DNA of 64,000 bases from Raskinella chloraquaticus (SeqCode) (GTDB taxonomy: Bacteria; Pseudomonadota; Alphaproteobacteria; Rhizobiales; UBA4765): positions 62,001-126,000 of the forward strand of contig DEZK01000036.1 of assembly GCA_002365175.1 (NCBI GenBank), read 5' to 3'. The notes under the pieces were generated by a model. It was given only the letters and a program-made list of their open reading frames with translations, was not told where the DNA came from and ran no database searches. Within the stretch, counting starts at the first letter, position 1. Every line of letters begins with the position of its first letter. Position numbers and translations under genes: made by a program. This document shows positions 1-8,650 of the stretch, piece by piece.

Positions 1-1
1 T

Positions 2-322
2 CTGAAAGGTCGTGCCCGCATCAAGCGCACGATGTGGTCGCGTCGCGCCCAGGAATATGAAGCGAAGATCAATTCCGGCGACCTGATCGCCATAGCCGAG
101 GTGGTGCGCGACCTTTACCGCGCCGACACCCAGCCTGAGCAGTCCTATTCCGAGCGCCAGCTTTTCGAGGCGGCGCTGGACCGCATGGCGCGTGAATTGT
201 CGGCTGCCAACGACATCACCGAAAGCGAAGCCAAGACCGAGATCGAGAACATGCTGCAGAAAGGTCCGCGTCGCGGCAAGGCAGCGGAATCGGTCGAGGG
301 CGAGAGCGAGGCGGCTGCCTGA
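2..322 (+). CDS. carD: CarD family transcriptional regulator, C-terminal part
   Basis: This is the last 106 residues of a CarD/CdnL-type RNA polymerase-binding regulator; the start lies outside the window. The visible part is the helical C-terminal domain. It has the family-typical stretch around 'MWSRRAQEYEAKINSGD' followed by 'IAEVVRDL' and 'SYSERQLFEAAL', then an acidic alanine-rich tail. CarD proteins bind the RNA polymerase beta subunit and stabilise the open promoter complex, often at rRNA promoters. The internal ATG at position 32 is only a methionine inside the domain, because the frame is open to the window edge and reads LKGRARIKRT before it. A strong terminator follows immediately. 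Confidence 0.9.
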   Translation: MKGRARIKRTMWSRRAQEYEAKINSGDLIAIAEVVRDLYRADTQPEQSYSERQLFEAALDRMARELSAANDITESEAKTEIENMLQKGPRRGKAAESVEGESEAAA

Positions 323-344
323 TTTTTTTGGCACGTATTGCGTC

Positions 345-374
345 AAAGGCCCGGTGACAAGACCGGGCCTTTTT
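345..374 (+). terminator. Rho-independent terminator after carD
   Basis: An 11-bp perfect stem (AAAGGCCCGGT at 345-355 with ACCGGGCCTTT at 362-372), a 6-nt loop and a T run at 370-374. It sits 22 bases after the carD stop codon. The A run on the other side means it could also stop transcription of the convergent M48 protease gene. Confidence 0.9.
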
Positions 375-409
375 CGTCTGCCGGTCTTTTTCGTCTGTAC
401 CGAGCCAAG

Positions 410-1870
410 CTATTCGGCGATGATCTTCACCGGCATGCCGAGCCGCAGCTTTTGGCCACGATCAAGGCCGTTAAGAGCCAGGAACTGGTCCACGGGCTTT
501 GGCGAATCAACCATACGCTCGGCAAGAGACTCGACTGAATCGAGCGGTCCAACGGTCACGATACGTACCCGCAGCGGTCGGATGGTTGATTTTTCCAAAG
601 GTGAGAGGCGGCGGAAACTGGCAGCCGAAGCAGTGAATTCGGCGTCGATCTGCGGCGTCATCTGGCGTGTCGCGAAAATAAAGCGATAGACGTCATTGCC
701 AAGACGCACCAGCACGAAGCGGAAAATCCAGCCCGGAGACGCACCAAGTGCGGTGGCTGCCTCGTTGCCGTTGATGGTCAGCCGCTCGATATTGTCGATC
801 GTCAGCTCGGGCGTCGCGCTTGCCTGCAGGCTCTCGGTGAGCGAGGTGAGCGGCTGGACGCGGATCGTGTCAAAGCGCAGCGCCCGCCCATCCGTGCTGA
901 CGCCGATCACCGCGCGCGGTGAATTTTCCAGCACAAATCCGCTGGGAGCCTCAAAGGCAAAGCCGAAGGCCGGATGCAGGAAACGGCGCCCGCGGACCAG
1001 CCCCGAATTCGGATCATCGCCGTAGAGCACACCCTCAAGGGCGCGCACATAGCTGTCATTCTCGCGATTGGCGATGTCCGGCCCGCCGATCTGCCGGGCG
1101 GCGGCGACGGCAAGCGACAGGCGCTCCGGGGTTGAAGGGTGGGTCGACAGAAAGCCGTTCTCATTGTCCTCGTCGCCCTGCTGGCCGGGCAAGGAGGCGC
1201 GGAAGGCCGCAAAACGATCCATGTCCTGCAGCAGACGCGAGGCTCCGTAGGGGTCAAATCCGGCGCGGTAGATGTTGCGGATCCCGATCTGGTCGGCCTC
1301 GATTTCCTGCTGGCGCGAGAAGCTGGCAAGCGAGAGCGCGCCTGATACGAGCGCCTGCTGACCAAGCGCCCGGTCGCCGGTGACGATTGACAGAACGCGG
1401 GAACCAAGAAGGGTCTTCTGCGCCGCCTCGACCCGCTGCGTCGCGTGGCGGGCGATGACGTGCGACATTTCGTGGGCAAGCACGGCGGCAATCTCCGCCT
1501 CATCATTGGCGAGCGCCACGAGGCCACGGGTCACGAAAAGCTGACCATCGGGCAAGGCGAAGGCATTGATGGTCGGTGCGTTGAGAATGGTGACGCTGTA
1601 GCGCAGATCAGGCCGCTCGGAGACGGGGACGAGGCGCTGGACGATGGTGGCCAGGCGCCGCTCGATATCGGGAGAATCATAGGCGCCGCCGAAATTGCGC
1701 TCGACCTGGGCGGGTACCCGCTTCTTCGCCGTCTCGGCGCGCGGTGCTGGCGTCGGCAGAGGCACGGCTGTAACTTCGGCAGGTGAATTCTGCGCCGGTC
1801 CAAAGGCAACGCATGAGGACAGGAGACCGGCCGCAAGTGCCAGTCCACACCATCTGATCCTTCCTGCCAT
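410..1870 (-). CDS. M48 family metalloprotease, lipoprotein
   Basis: A 486-residue zinc metalloprotease of family M48 (BepA/LoiP-like), probably anchored in the envelope and acting in outer-membrane protein quality control. The zinc motif HEMSH is at residues 133-137 and the third ligand glutamate is in 'QQEIEADQIG' near 191. The N-terminus has a short positive region, a hydrophobic stretch and a lipobox LSSC, so lipidation at Cys20 is likely. The C-terminus resembles a LysM-like module ('FLALNGLDRGQKLRLG'). I chose the ATG at 1870 rather than the upstream in-frame start at 1912 because it has AAGG just upstream, gives a clean lipoprotein signal and does not overlap the preceding gene. The nuclease-fold gene upstream, 25 bases away, is probably co-transcribed. 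Confidence 0.85.
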   Translation of the reverse strand: MAGRIRWCGLALAAGLLSSCVAFGPAQNSPAEVTAVPLPTPAPRAETAKKRVPAQVERNFGGAYDSPDIERRLATIVQRLVPVSERPDLRYSVTILNAPTINAFALPDGQLFVTRGLVALANDEAEIAAVLAHEMSHVIARHATQRVEAAQKTLLGSRVLSIVTGDRALGQQALVSGALSLASFSRQQEIEADQIGIRNIYRAGFDPYGASRLLQDMDRFAAFRASLPGQQGDEDNENGFLSTHPSTPERLSLAVAAARQIGGPDIANRENDSYVRALEGVLYGDDPNSGLVRGRRFLHPAFGFAFEAPSGFVLENSPRAVIGVSTDGRALRFDTIRVQPLTSLTESLQASATPELTIDNIERLTINGNEAATALGASPGWIFRFVLVRLGNDVYRFIFATRQMTPQIDAEFTASAASFRRLSPLEKSTIRPLRVRIVTVGPLDSVESLAERMVDSPKPVDQFLALNGLDRGQKLRLGMPVKIIAE

Positions 1871-1895
1871 TACCTTGTTCAGAACGATGCCTTCC

Positions 1896-2747
1896 TCAGT
1901 CTTTGATAACACGTATCTGGGTGGGGTGCGTCAGTCGCAAGCGCAAAGCAGTCCCGCGCTCGACGATACCCCTGGCCTGCACTGTCTTGCCGGTCAACTC
2001 CTGCATCGGGCCCAGCACTCCCTCCACCTCCTGCCGCTGGCGACGGGGCAGTATGATCGAGAGAGCGCGTCGCCAATCTTCTCCGAAATCTAAAAAGATG
2101 GCGTAATCACGGACGGCGACGCGTAAAATTTTTCCCTCATAGACGGCAAAGCGCCCGGCAGCGGCAGCGACATCGTCAAACCGGGATGGCGCAATCGTCA
2201 TGGCTCCGTCAACAGCCCAGTAACCGGACCGCCTGCGGCGCGCTTCGGTTTCAGACGCCAAAAGCGTCGAAAAACAACCATTTTCGCCCGGTGTAAGCGT
2301 TGCAAGCGCCAGGCCGGCTCCGATCAAAGCCTGCTCGATCCAGATGTCTTGTCCGTTTTCGCTGGCGCTGAGGCGCGCCAGCACACGGCCATAACGGTCC
2401 GATGACGAGCCCTGCGGGTGGAGGCGGATCGCGGCATTTTTTGCGATGCGGAGCAAAAACAGCCGCGCGTCGGGCGCTGCGGCTGGCGGAACGGCTATGC
2501 CGGCGAGGCGGATGATGCGCCCGTCGGCAAGACGCATGTTATCGCTGCTGGCGATGCTGTCGACCATGACCGGCAGACCGCCGGCGGGAGGACATTCATC
2601 GCCAGCGCTGACGGCGGCTGTCGGCCCCAGCAGCGTCATCAGCACCGGCCCCAGCGGGCAAAACCACCGGCACGCCCTTTGTCTCTTTTTGAATATGATC
2701 ATCATGGGTGATTTGGCTGGTGATTTGGCTGACGACCTGGCTGGCAT
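1896..2747 (-). CDS. Exported thermonuclease-family (SNase-like) protein
   Basis: A protein of up to 283 residues with a hydrophobic signal-like segment (about residues 24-48, ending near AVSAGD) and a staphylococcal-nuclease-type fold. Recognisable parts are 'LADGRIIRLAGIAVP', 'SSSDRYGRVLARL' and 'WIEQALIGAGLAL', which match the order in TNase-like domains. I cannot confirm that all catalytic Arg/Glu residues are present. The ATG at 2747 is the longest start; in-frame ATGs at 2705 and 2702 would shorten the N-region and leave a more ordinary signal peptide, and neither has a clear ribosome binding site. It precedes the M48 protease in the same direction. It could be a degenerate, non-catalytic member. 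Confidence 0.7.
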   Translation of the reverse strand: MPARSSAKSPAKSPMMIIFKKRQRACRWFCPLGPVLMTLLGPTAAVSAGDECPPAGGLPVMVDSIASSDNMRLADGRIIRLAGIAVPPAAAPDARLFLLRIAKNAAIRLHPQGSSSDRYGRVLARLSASENGQDIWIEQALIGAGLALATLTPGENGCFSTLLASETEARRRRSGYWAVDGAMTIAPSRFDDVAAAAGRFAVYEGKILRVAVRDYAIFLDFGEDWRRALSIILPRRQRQEVEGVLGPMQELTGKTVQARGIVERGTALRLRLTHPTQIRVIKD

Positions 2748-2821
2748 CCTGCGTCAAAAAAGGCTAACGCTCGGTTCGGGCGCCGGCAAGGAACGAACAT
2801 CACGATCCTGAGCGGCGCGTG

Positions 2822-2898
2822 GCCCTCGTAGCTCAGCTGGATAGAGCAATCGCATCCTAAGCGACAGGTCGGGAGTTCGAATCTCTCCGAGGGCGCCA
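2822..2898 (+). tRNA. tRNA-Arg (anticodon CCT)
   Basis: A full cloverleaf can be drawn. The acceptor stem GCCCTCG (2822-2828) pairs with CGAGGGC (2888-2894), followed by discriminator G and encoded CCA (2896-2898). The D arm is GCTC/GAGC, the anticodon loop ATCCTAA at 2854-2860 gives anticodon CCT (2856-2858), and the T arm contains GTTCGAATC. The anticodon reads AGG, a rare arginine codon in GC-rich genomes. The first pair of the anticodon stem is A-C and therefore mismatched. No integrase or duplicated 3' end is nearby. Confidence 0.97.
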
Positions 2899-3078
2899 CA
2901 TTTTTCGATTTGTTCCCATCCGTCCTTTTCCTGCCCGTAGCCATGCGCGCTTTGCAATTGGCGCGTCTGCGTTTAAGGAAGACCGATGAATCATGGCTGA
3001 CGGGTCGCGTATGCTGGTGTGCCGTTGCGTGATGCCACACAGTCTGGATGGCTGGTGTTGATAATATCGAGATAGCCG

Positions 3079-5346
3079 ATGCGGAATTCCTTGGGCGGGC
3101 CGCGTGTGCTGCTCCGCCGCCTCCGCGAGGTCATGCTGGAGCGGGTCAGCGCACAGGAGCGGCTTGATAAGATCGTTGTGATCATCGCTGCCAATATGGT
3201 GGCGGAAGTCTGTTCGGTGTACGTGCTGCGCGCTGACGGGCATCTTGAGCTGTATGCGACCGAGGGTCTGAACCGCAGCCAGATCCATCTGGTGCAGATG
3301 CGTATCGGCGAAGGCCTGGTGGGCACGGTGGCCAAGGAAGCCCAGCCGCTGGCGCTGTCGGACGCGCAGCGCCACCCCTCCTTCCTGTTCTTTCCTGAAC
3401 TGGGCGAGGAGATGTTTCACGGCTTTGTCGGCGTGCCGATCCTGCGGGCTGGCAATACGCTGGGCGTGCTGGTGGTGCAGAACAAGGCGCAGCGTGCCTA
3501 TTCGGAAGAAGAGATCGAGGCGCTCGAGACGATCTCGCTGGTGATCGCCGAGATGATCGCCTCGGGCGAATTGCAGGCGATCGCGCGCGCCGGCGTCATA
3601 CTGGCCTCACGCCGGGCGCATCATCTGAAGGGCATGGGGCTGAGCGATGCGGTGGGGCTTGGCCATGTAGTGCTGCATGAGCCGCGTATCGTCATCAAGG
3701 CGCTGGTTGCAGAAAATGTCGGCGAGGAGCTGGCGCGCCTTGAAGAAGCGATTACCTCGTTGCGCAAGCATGTTGATGATATGCTGGAGCAGGCCGAGCT
3801 GGCGCGCGCCGGTGATCATCGCGACGTGCTGGAAGCCTTTCGCATGTTTGCCAATGACCGCAGCTGGGCCCGCAAGATGCAGGAGGCTGTGCGCTCCGGC
3901 CTGACGGCGGAAGGGGCGGTCGAGAAGGTGCGCTCGGACACGCGCGCACGCATGATGCGCATCTCCGACCCCTATCTGCGCGAGCGGCTGCACGATCTCG
4001 ACGATCTGGCCAACCGGCTGCTGCGTCAGCTTTCCGGCGAACCGGCAACGGCTGCGCGCATCGACCTGCCGAAGGATGCCATCATTATTGCCCGCAACAT
4101 GGGCCCTGCCGAACTCCTTGACTATGATCGCGAGAAATTGCGGGGCGTCGTGCTGGAAGAGGGCTCGCATACCTCACATGTGACGATCGTCGCCCGCGCG
4201 CTTGGCATTGCCGCCGTCGGCCAGGCCAAAGACGTTATCGGTCTGGTCGAGCCGGGTGATGCGATCATCGTTGACGGGTCATCGGGCGAGGTTCACATCC
4301 GCCCGCCTGCCGATATCGAAAGCGCCTATGTCGCCAAGGTCCGCCTCAGGGCGCGCCGGCAGAAGACCTACCGTGATCTGCGCGACAAGCCGGCGATCAG
4401 CCTTGATGGCACGCTGATAACGCTGCAAATCAATGCGGGATTGCTCGTCGATCTGCCCCATGTCAGGGAAACGGGGGCGCGCGGCATCGGCCTCTTCCGC
4501 ACCGAGCTGCAATTCATGGTGGCGTCAACCTTCCCGCGTATTTCCGAGCAGCTTGAGCTCTACAAGAGCGTGCTGGATGCTGCCGGAGACGATCCGGTGA
4601 CGTTCCGCTCGCTTGATATCGGCGGCGACAAGATACTGCCCTATATGAAAGTGGAGCCAGAGGAGAATCCGGCTCTGGGCTGGCGCGCCATCCGCCTCAC
4701 GCTTGACCGGCCGGGACTGATGCGCAGCCAGATCAGAGCCTTGCTGATGGCGGCGCGCGGGCGCGAGTTGCGCCTCATGTTCCCGATGATCACCGATGTC
4801 AGGGAATTTGATCAGGCAAAAGCCGTCGTCGAGCGCGAGTTGCGGTTTCTCGAAAAGCACAGCCATCCGCGCCCCGGCAGCCTCAAGCTTGGCGCCATGA
4901 TCGAGGTGCCCGCGATTCTGTGGCAATTGCCGGCACTGGTGGAGCGGGTCGATTTCCTCTCGGTCGGATCCAACGATCTTCTGCAATTCCTGTTCGCGGT
5001 TGATCGCGGTAACAGCAGGCTTGCCGAGCGGTTCGATTCATTGTCGGCACCCATCCTCAAAGTGCTGAAGCACATCCACAGTGAAGCGCAGAAAGGTGGC
5101 GTGCCGGTCACGGTTTGCGGTGAGCTTGCGGGCAAACCGATTGAAGCGATCGTTCTGCTGGCCCTTGGCTATCGCTCGATCTCGATGGCTCCCACCTCCA
5201 TCGGTCCGGTGAAGGCAGCGATACGGGCACTCAATCTCGGTGAATTGCGCAAGCTGGTTGATCCGCTGGTCGAGGGCGACGAAGTGCAGGGCGATATCCG
5301 CGCGGCCATCAAGGCTTTTGCCGCGACGCACGGTATTCCGGTCTGA
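3079..5346 (+). CDS. ptsP: Phosphoenolpyruvate--protein phosphotransferase of the nitrogen PTS (EI-Ntr)
   Basis: A 755-residue cytoplasmic enzyme I of the nitrogen-type phosphotransferase system. It takes phosphate from PEP and passes it to NPr, then EIIA-Ntr, a regulatory relay responding to nitrogen and carbon state. An N-terminal GAF domain (about residues 20-165), which in this family senses glutamine/2-oxoglutarate, is followed by the HPr-binding helical region, the swivelling domain with the phospho-histidine in 'SHTSHVTIVARALGI' (His367), and the C-terminal PEP-binding barrel with 'CGELAG' carrying the catalytic Cys. The start 'MRNSLGGPRVLLRRLREVM' matches the family start. It begins the ptsP-prfA-prmC cluster with only 3 bases before prfA. 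Confidence 0.95.
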   Translation: MRNSLGGPRVLLRRLREVMLERVSAQERLDKIVVIIAANMVAEVCSVYVLRADGHLELYATEGLNRSQIHLVQMRIGEGLVGTVAKEAQPLALSDAQRHPSFLFFPELGEEMFHGFVGVPILRAGNTLGVLVVQNKAQRAYSEEEIEALETISLVIAEMIASGELQAIARAGVILASRRAHHLKGMGLSDAVGLGHVVLHEPRIVIKALVAENVGEELARLEEAITSLRKHVDDMLEQAELARAGDHRDVLEAFRMFANDRSWARKMQEAVRSGLTAEGAVEKVRSDTRARMMRISDPYLRERLHDLDDLANRLLRQLSGEPATAARIDLPKDAIIIARNMGPAELLDYDREKLRGVVLEEGSHTSHVTIVARALGIAAVGQAKDVIGLVEPGDAIIVDGSSGEVHIRPPADIESAYVAKVRLRARRQKTYRDLRDKPAISLDGTLITLQINAGLLVDLPHVRETGARGIGLFRTELQFMVASTFPRISEQLELYKSVLDAAGDDPVTFRSLDIGGDKILPYMKVEPEENPALGWRAIRLTLDRPGLMRSQIRALLMAARGRELRLMFPMITDVREFDQAKAVVERELRFLEKHSHPRPGSLKLGAMIEVPAILWQLPALVERVDFLSVGSNDLLQFLFAVDRGNSRLAERFDSLSAPILKVLKHIHSEAQKGGVPVTVCGELAGKPIEAIVLLALGYRSISMAPTSIGPVKAAIRALNLGELRKLVDPLVEGDEVQGDIRAAIKAFAATHGIPV

Positions 5347-5349
5347 ACC

Positions 5350-6423
5350 ATGCTGGGAGAAGAAAAACTCGCGGGGCTGATTGCCCGGCTCGATGAGTTG
5401 ACGGCGCGTCTGGCCGAAGGGCCGGGGGGCGATGTTTTCACGCAATTGTCCAAGGAATACGCCGAGCTTGAGCCGGTGGCGGCAACAGCGCGCGCGCTGA
5501 TGGCAAGCCGGCGTGAGCTGGCCGAGGCGAGGTCTCTTGCCGAGGACGCCGCAAGCGAAGCCGACATGCGCGCCATCGCCCGCGAAGAGCAGGAGGCGCT
5601 CGCTCAGCGTATTGCGGCGCTTGACCATGAGCTTGCGGTGCGATTGCTGCCAAAGGACGCGGCTGATGAGCGGGGCGCCATCCTCGAAGTGCGCGCTGGA
5701 ACGGGTGGCGATGAAGCCTCGCTGTTTGCGGGCGATCTTGTGCGTATGTATGAGCGCTATGCAGCGCTCAAAAACTGGAAATTCGAGGTGCTGTCGGTAT
5801 CGGAGGGGACGGTGGGCGGTTACAAGGAAGCGATTGTCTCGATCGTCGGCAAGGGCGTCTTTGCCCGCCTCAAATTCGAATCGGGCGTCCACCGGGTCCA
5901 GCGTGTGCCGCAGACCGAAACGTCGGGGCGCATCCACACCTCGGCGGCAACTGTTGCCGTGCTCCCTGAAGTCGAGGATGTCGACATCAACCTGGACGAA
6001 AAGGACCTCAAGATCGAGACCATGCGCGCTGGCGGGGCCGGTGGTCAGCATGTCAACAAGACCGAGAGCGCGGTGCGCATCGTTCATCTCCCGACAGGCA
6101 TCACCGTGGTGCAGATGGATGAGCGTTCGCAGCATCGCAACCGCGCCACAGCAATGAAAATTCTGAGCGCCCGCGTTTATGAGCTTGAGCGCGGCAAGCT
6201 TGATGCGGCGCGGGCGGCCGAGCGGCGCGGGCAGATCGGCAGCGGGGATCGCTCGGAGCGGGTGCGCACCTATAATTTCCCGCAGGGGCGTGTCAGCGAT
6301 CATCGTATCGAACTGACGCTCTACAAGATCGACAAGATCATGATCGGCGAGGCGCTGGACGAGATCATAGACCCGCTGATCAGCGAGCATCAGGCGCAAT
6401 TGCTGGCGGTCAGCAGCAATTGA
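5350..6423 (+). CDS. prfA: Peptide chain release factor 1
   Basis: A 357-residue class I release factor that recognises UAA and UAG and triggers hydrolysis of peptidyl-tRNA. The GGQ catalytic motif is at residues 231-233 in 'RAGGAGGQHVNKTES', and the codon-recognition tripeptide of RF1 type is P187-Q-T189 (PxT, which separates it from RF2's SPF). Length is normal. The gene starts 3 bases after ptsP and ends one base before the prmC start, so the three are surely co-transcribed; the product of the next gene methylates the glutamine of this GGQ motif. Confidence 0.97.
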   Translation: MLGEEKLAGLIARLDELTARLAEGPGGDVFTQLSKEYAELEPVAATARALMASRRELAEARSLAEDAASEADMRAIAREEQEALAQRIAALDHELAVRLLPKDAADERGAILEVRAGTGGDEASLFAGDLVRMYERYAALKNWKFEVLSVSEGTVGGYKEAIVSIVGKGVFARLKFESGVHRVQRVPQTETSGRIHTSAATVAVLPEVEDVDINLDEKDLKIETMRAGGAGGQHVNKTESAVRIVHLPTGITVVQMDERSQHRNRATAMKILSARVYELERGKLDAARAAERRGQIGSGDRSERVRTYNFPQGRVSDHRIELTLYKIDKIMIGEALDEIIDPLISEHQAQLLAVSSN

Positions 6424-6424
6424 C

Positions 6425-7309
6425 ATGGCGTCCCTTGCGCAGGCACGCCGCGACGGCGCCGATCAACTGCGCGCCGGCGGCATCGACACACCTGATCTCG
6501 ATGCCCGGGTGCTGCTTGCGGCGGTGGCGGGCGTGGAGCCGGGCGAAATCCTGCTGCGTGGCGACGTCGAGATAAGTTCGGCCCAGCAGGATGCTTTCGC
6601 CGCGCTGGTCAAGCGGCGCCTCGCGGGTGAGCCGGTGGCGCGCCTGTGCGGATGCAAGGAATTTTGGGGGCTTTCCTTTGCGCTGGCGCCATCTAGCCTG
6701 GTGCCACGCGCTGATTCAGAAACGCTGGTGGCGGCGGGGATCGATTATTTGCGCCGCTGCGGCCTTCAACACCCGCGCCTGCTCGATCTGGGAACCGGCC
6801 CTGGCACGCTTTTATTGTCGCTCCTTCATGACTGCCCGGCGGCTGTGGGCGTCGGGATTGATTGCAATGAAGAGACGCTGCGGACGGCGCGGGGCAACGC
6901 GCACGCTTTCGGCGTCGGCGCGCGGGCCCATTTCATGTGCGGCGATTGGACAAAGGCGCTTGCGGCAAGCAAATTTGATCTCATCGTCTCCAATCCTCCC
7001 TATATCCGCAGCGCTGACATTGCGGGGCTTGCCCCTGAGGTGCGGATCTACGACCCTCATCTGGCACTCGATGGCGGTATCGACGGTCTTGCGGCTTATC
7101 GCCAGATCCTGGGGCAGGTGCGCCCCTTCATGAATCCGGCAAGCCTGCTTTTGCTCGAAATTGGCGATGATCAGGATGTAACGGTCGGGACGCTTGCCTG
7201 CGCACATGGTCTCGATGTTGCGCCCGATGTCCTGCGCGACCTCAGTGGCCGGGCGCGCGTCATCCCTGCCCGCCTGGCAGATGGTGCGGGGGCGCAAAAA
7301 TATGTTTGA
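6425..7309 (+). CDS. prmC: Release factor glutamine methyltransferase
   Basis: A 294-residue SAM-dependent methyltransferase that N5-methylates the glutamine of the GGQ motif in release factors. The catalytic NPPY is at residues 190-193 and the SAM-binding motif 'LLDLGTGPGTLLL' near 119-131. The ATG lies one base after the prfA stop. A 375-base non-coding stretch follows before the next gene. Confidence 0.95.
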   Translation: MASLAQARRDGADQLRAGGIDTPDLDARVLLAAVAGVEPGEILLRGDVEISSAQQDAFAALVKRRLAGEPVARLCGCKEFWGLSFALAPSSLVPRADSETLVAAGIDYLRRCGLQHPRLLDLGTGPGTLLLSLLHDCPAAVGVGIDCNEETLRTARGNAHAFGVGARAHFMCGDWTKALAASKFDLIVSNPPYIRSADIAGLAPEVRIYDPHLALDGGIDGLAAYRQILGQVRPFMNPASLLLLEIGDDQDVTVGTLACAHGLDVAPDVLRDLSGRARVIPARLADGAGAQKYV

Positions 7310-7685
7310 AAAAATGCCCGGAGGGATTAGTGTCTGTGTAGAATCGGCTTCTATAAACGCGGTGGCGTGCTTTGCTTCCGCATTCCGGGACTTGCTTGAG
7401 GCGCGCAGATGAGGCAGAAGCCTGGTGCCGCGCGCTCGCACTGACCCGGCCCATCCGCGAAACCGACTATCCGCGAGACCTTGATCGAACCGACAACCCA
7501 TCGACGTGATCGAACACCACTCTGACCGGTAACCGGTAGGTCGTATGGCAGGACACGGGGTGTCGTGCCGCAACGGCCTTGCAGCTTGCTGTTGACGTCG
7601 AAGCCACGAGTTTTAGGGCGGTCTGAACTTCTCTAAGCATTTTTCTGAATTCTTGCCGTTTTCTAACCGAGGAGCGACTACGCTC
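7310..7685. other. Intergenic region between prmC and the DUF4167 gene
   Basis: A 376-base stretch with no convincing gene. It contains two copies of ACCGGT separated by one base (7525-7530 and 7532-7537), an arrangement that could be a small operator, and a TTGACG hexamer near 7590 with no good matching -10. The sequence GAGGAG at 7669-7674 is the likely ribosome binding site of the next gene. The region may hold the promoter and a long 5' leader for the DUF4167 gene. Confidence 0.5.
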
Positions 7686-8633
7686 ATGAGACCTGGCCAG
7701 CACAATAACAATAAGCGCATGCGTGGGCGCAATAACAACAATAACAGCAGCAATCACAACCAGAACAATAATCGTGGCAAAAGCCCGAATCCGTTATCTC
7801 GTGTCTATGAATCGAATGGTCCGGATGTCAAAATCCGGGGAACTGTTCATCACGTCATCGAAAAATACATGCAATTGGGGCGCGATGCCCAGGTATCAGG
7901 CGATCGGGTGACTGCCGAAAGCTATTATCAGCATGCGGAGCATTATTTCAGGGTTCTGGTCGCCGCCCAGCAGGCGATTTCGCCGCATCTCGTGCCCTCG
8001 ATCCGTGTCGATGACCAGCCTTACGATGAAGAGGCCGAGGACCGCGAGGGCGGACAGCGCCCGATGGAGGGTGAGGCAAGCCAGGCGGGCGGCTATCAGG
8101 CGCAGGGCGGCAATCAGGGTGATGAGCGCCGTGAGCGTCAGGACTATCAGCATCCGGACCAGCAACGTGCCGATCAACGCCCCGACCAGCAGCGCTATGA
8201 GGGCCGGGGTCGCCCCTACCAGGACCGCAACTATCAGAACCGGCAGCCGCAGGCGGGGGGCGACAATGCCGACCAGCCTGCCGGCGAGTTCCCGCTGCGC
8301 GAAGAAGGCCAGACGTCCGGCGAGCGCCGCGAACGGGCGCCGCGCCCCGAGCGCTTCCGCCGTGAGGAGCCGCGTCGTGACGAGGTTCGGCGCGACGAGC
8401 GCAGCGACGTCATTGCCTCGCCCGAGATTGCCGGGACAGTAGTTCCCGCACCGCCGCATGAACATGAACCGGTGGGAGAAGGGCGTGAGCCCGGCCTGCC
8501 GTCATTCCTCACGCGGGGACGTCGGCGCGGACGGCCTGCCTATCGTCGCGCGGACACGGAGGAGGGCGGAGAGGCCGCCGAAGCGCCTGCCAAATTGCCC
8601 GATACCGAGCCCGACCTGCCGCCTGCCAAATGA
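7686..8633 (+). CDS. DUF4167 domain-containing protein
   Basis: A 315-residue protein with the DUF4167 signature of Hyphomicrobiales. It has an Asn/Arg-rich, probably nucleic-acid-binding start (about residues 1-38), then the conserved block 'YESNGPDVKIRGTVHHVIEK' and 'ESYYQHAEHYFRV' (about 45-95). The remainder is a long disordered region rich in Gln, Arg, Asp and Glu. I chose the ATG at 7686 because family members begin 'MRPGQ' and because GAGGAG lies upstream, although at 11 bases; a TTG at 7653 in the same frame adds residues not seen in the family. The function is unknown; composition suggests RNA binding. It follows the ptsP-prfA-prmC cluster as in related genomes. Confidence 0.88.
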   Translation: MRPGQHNNNKRMRGRNNNNNSSNHNQNNNRGKSPNPLSRVYESNGPDVKIRGTVHHVIEKYMQLGRDAQVSGDRVTAESYYQHAEHYFRVLVAAQQAISPHLVPSIRVDDQPYDEEAEDREGGQRPMEGEASQAGGYQAQGGNQGDERRERQDYQHPDQQRADQRPDQQRYEGRGRPYQDRNYQNRQPQAGGDNADQPAGEFPLREEGQTSGERRERAPRPERFRREEPRRDEVRRDERSDVIASPEIAGTVVPAPPHEHEPVGEGREPGLPSFLTRGRRRGRPAYRRADTEEGGEAAEAPAKLPDTEPDLPPAK

Positions 8634-8650
8634 GAGTGCTTCAAGGGGTT

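Noticed and set aside
2822..2898. tRNA-Arg considered as an integration site of a genomic island
   Set aside because: No integrase and no second copy of the tRNA 3' end were seen, and the following genes are core genes.
2754..2957. Open frame antisense to the tRNA-Arg gene, reading '...GEIRTPDLSLRMRLLYPAEL...'
   Set aside because: This is the well-known false peptide produced by translating the reverse strand of a tRNA gene; it is a common database artefact.
5038..6426. A 462-codon minus-strand frame opposite ptsP end and prfA
   Set aside because: Antisense shadow of two clear genes.
7700..7785. AAC/AAT-rich simple repeat in the DUF4167 gene, considered as a repeat array
   Set aside because: It encodes the Asn-rich N-terminus typical of the family; the units are irregular and not a CRISPR or VNTR array.
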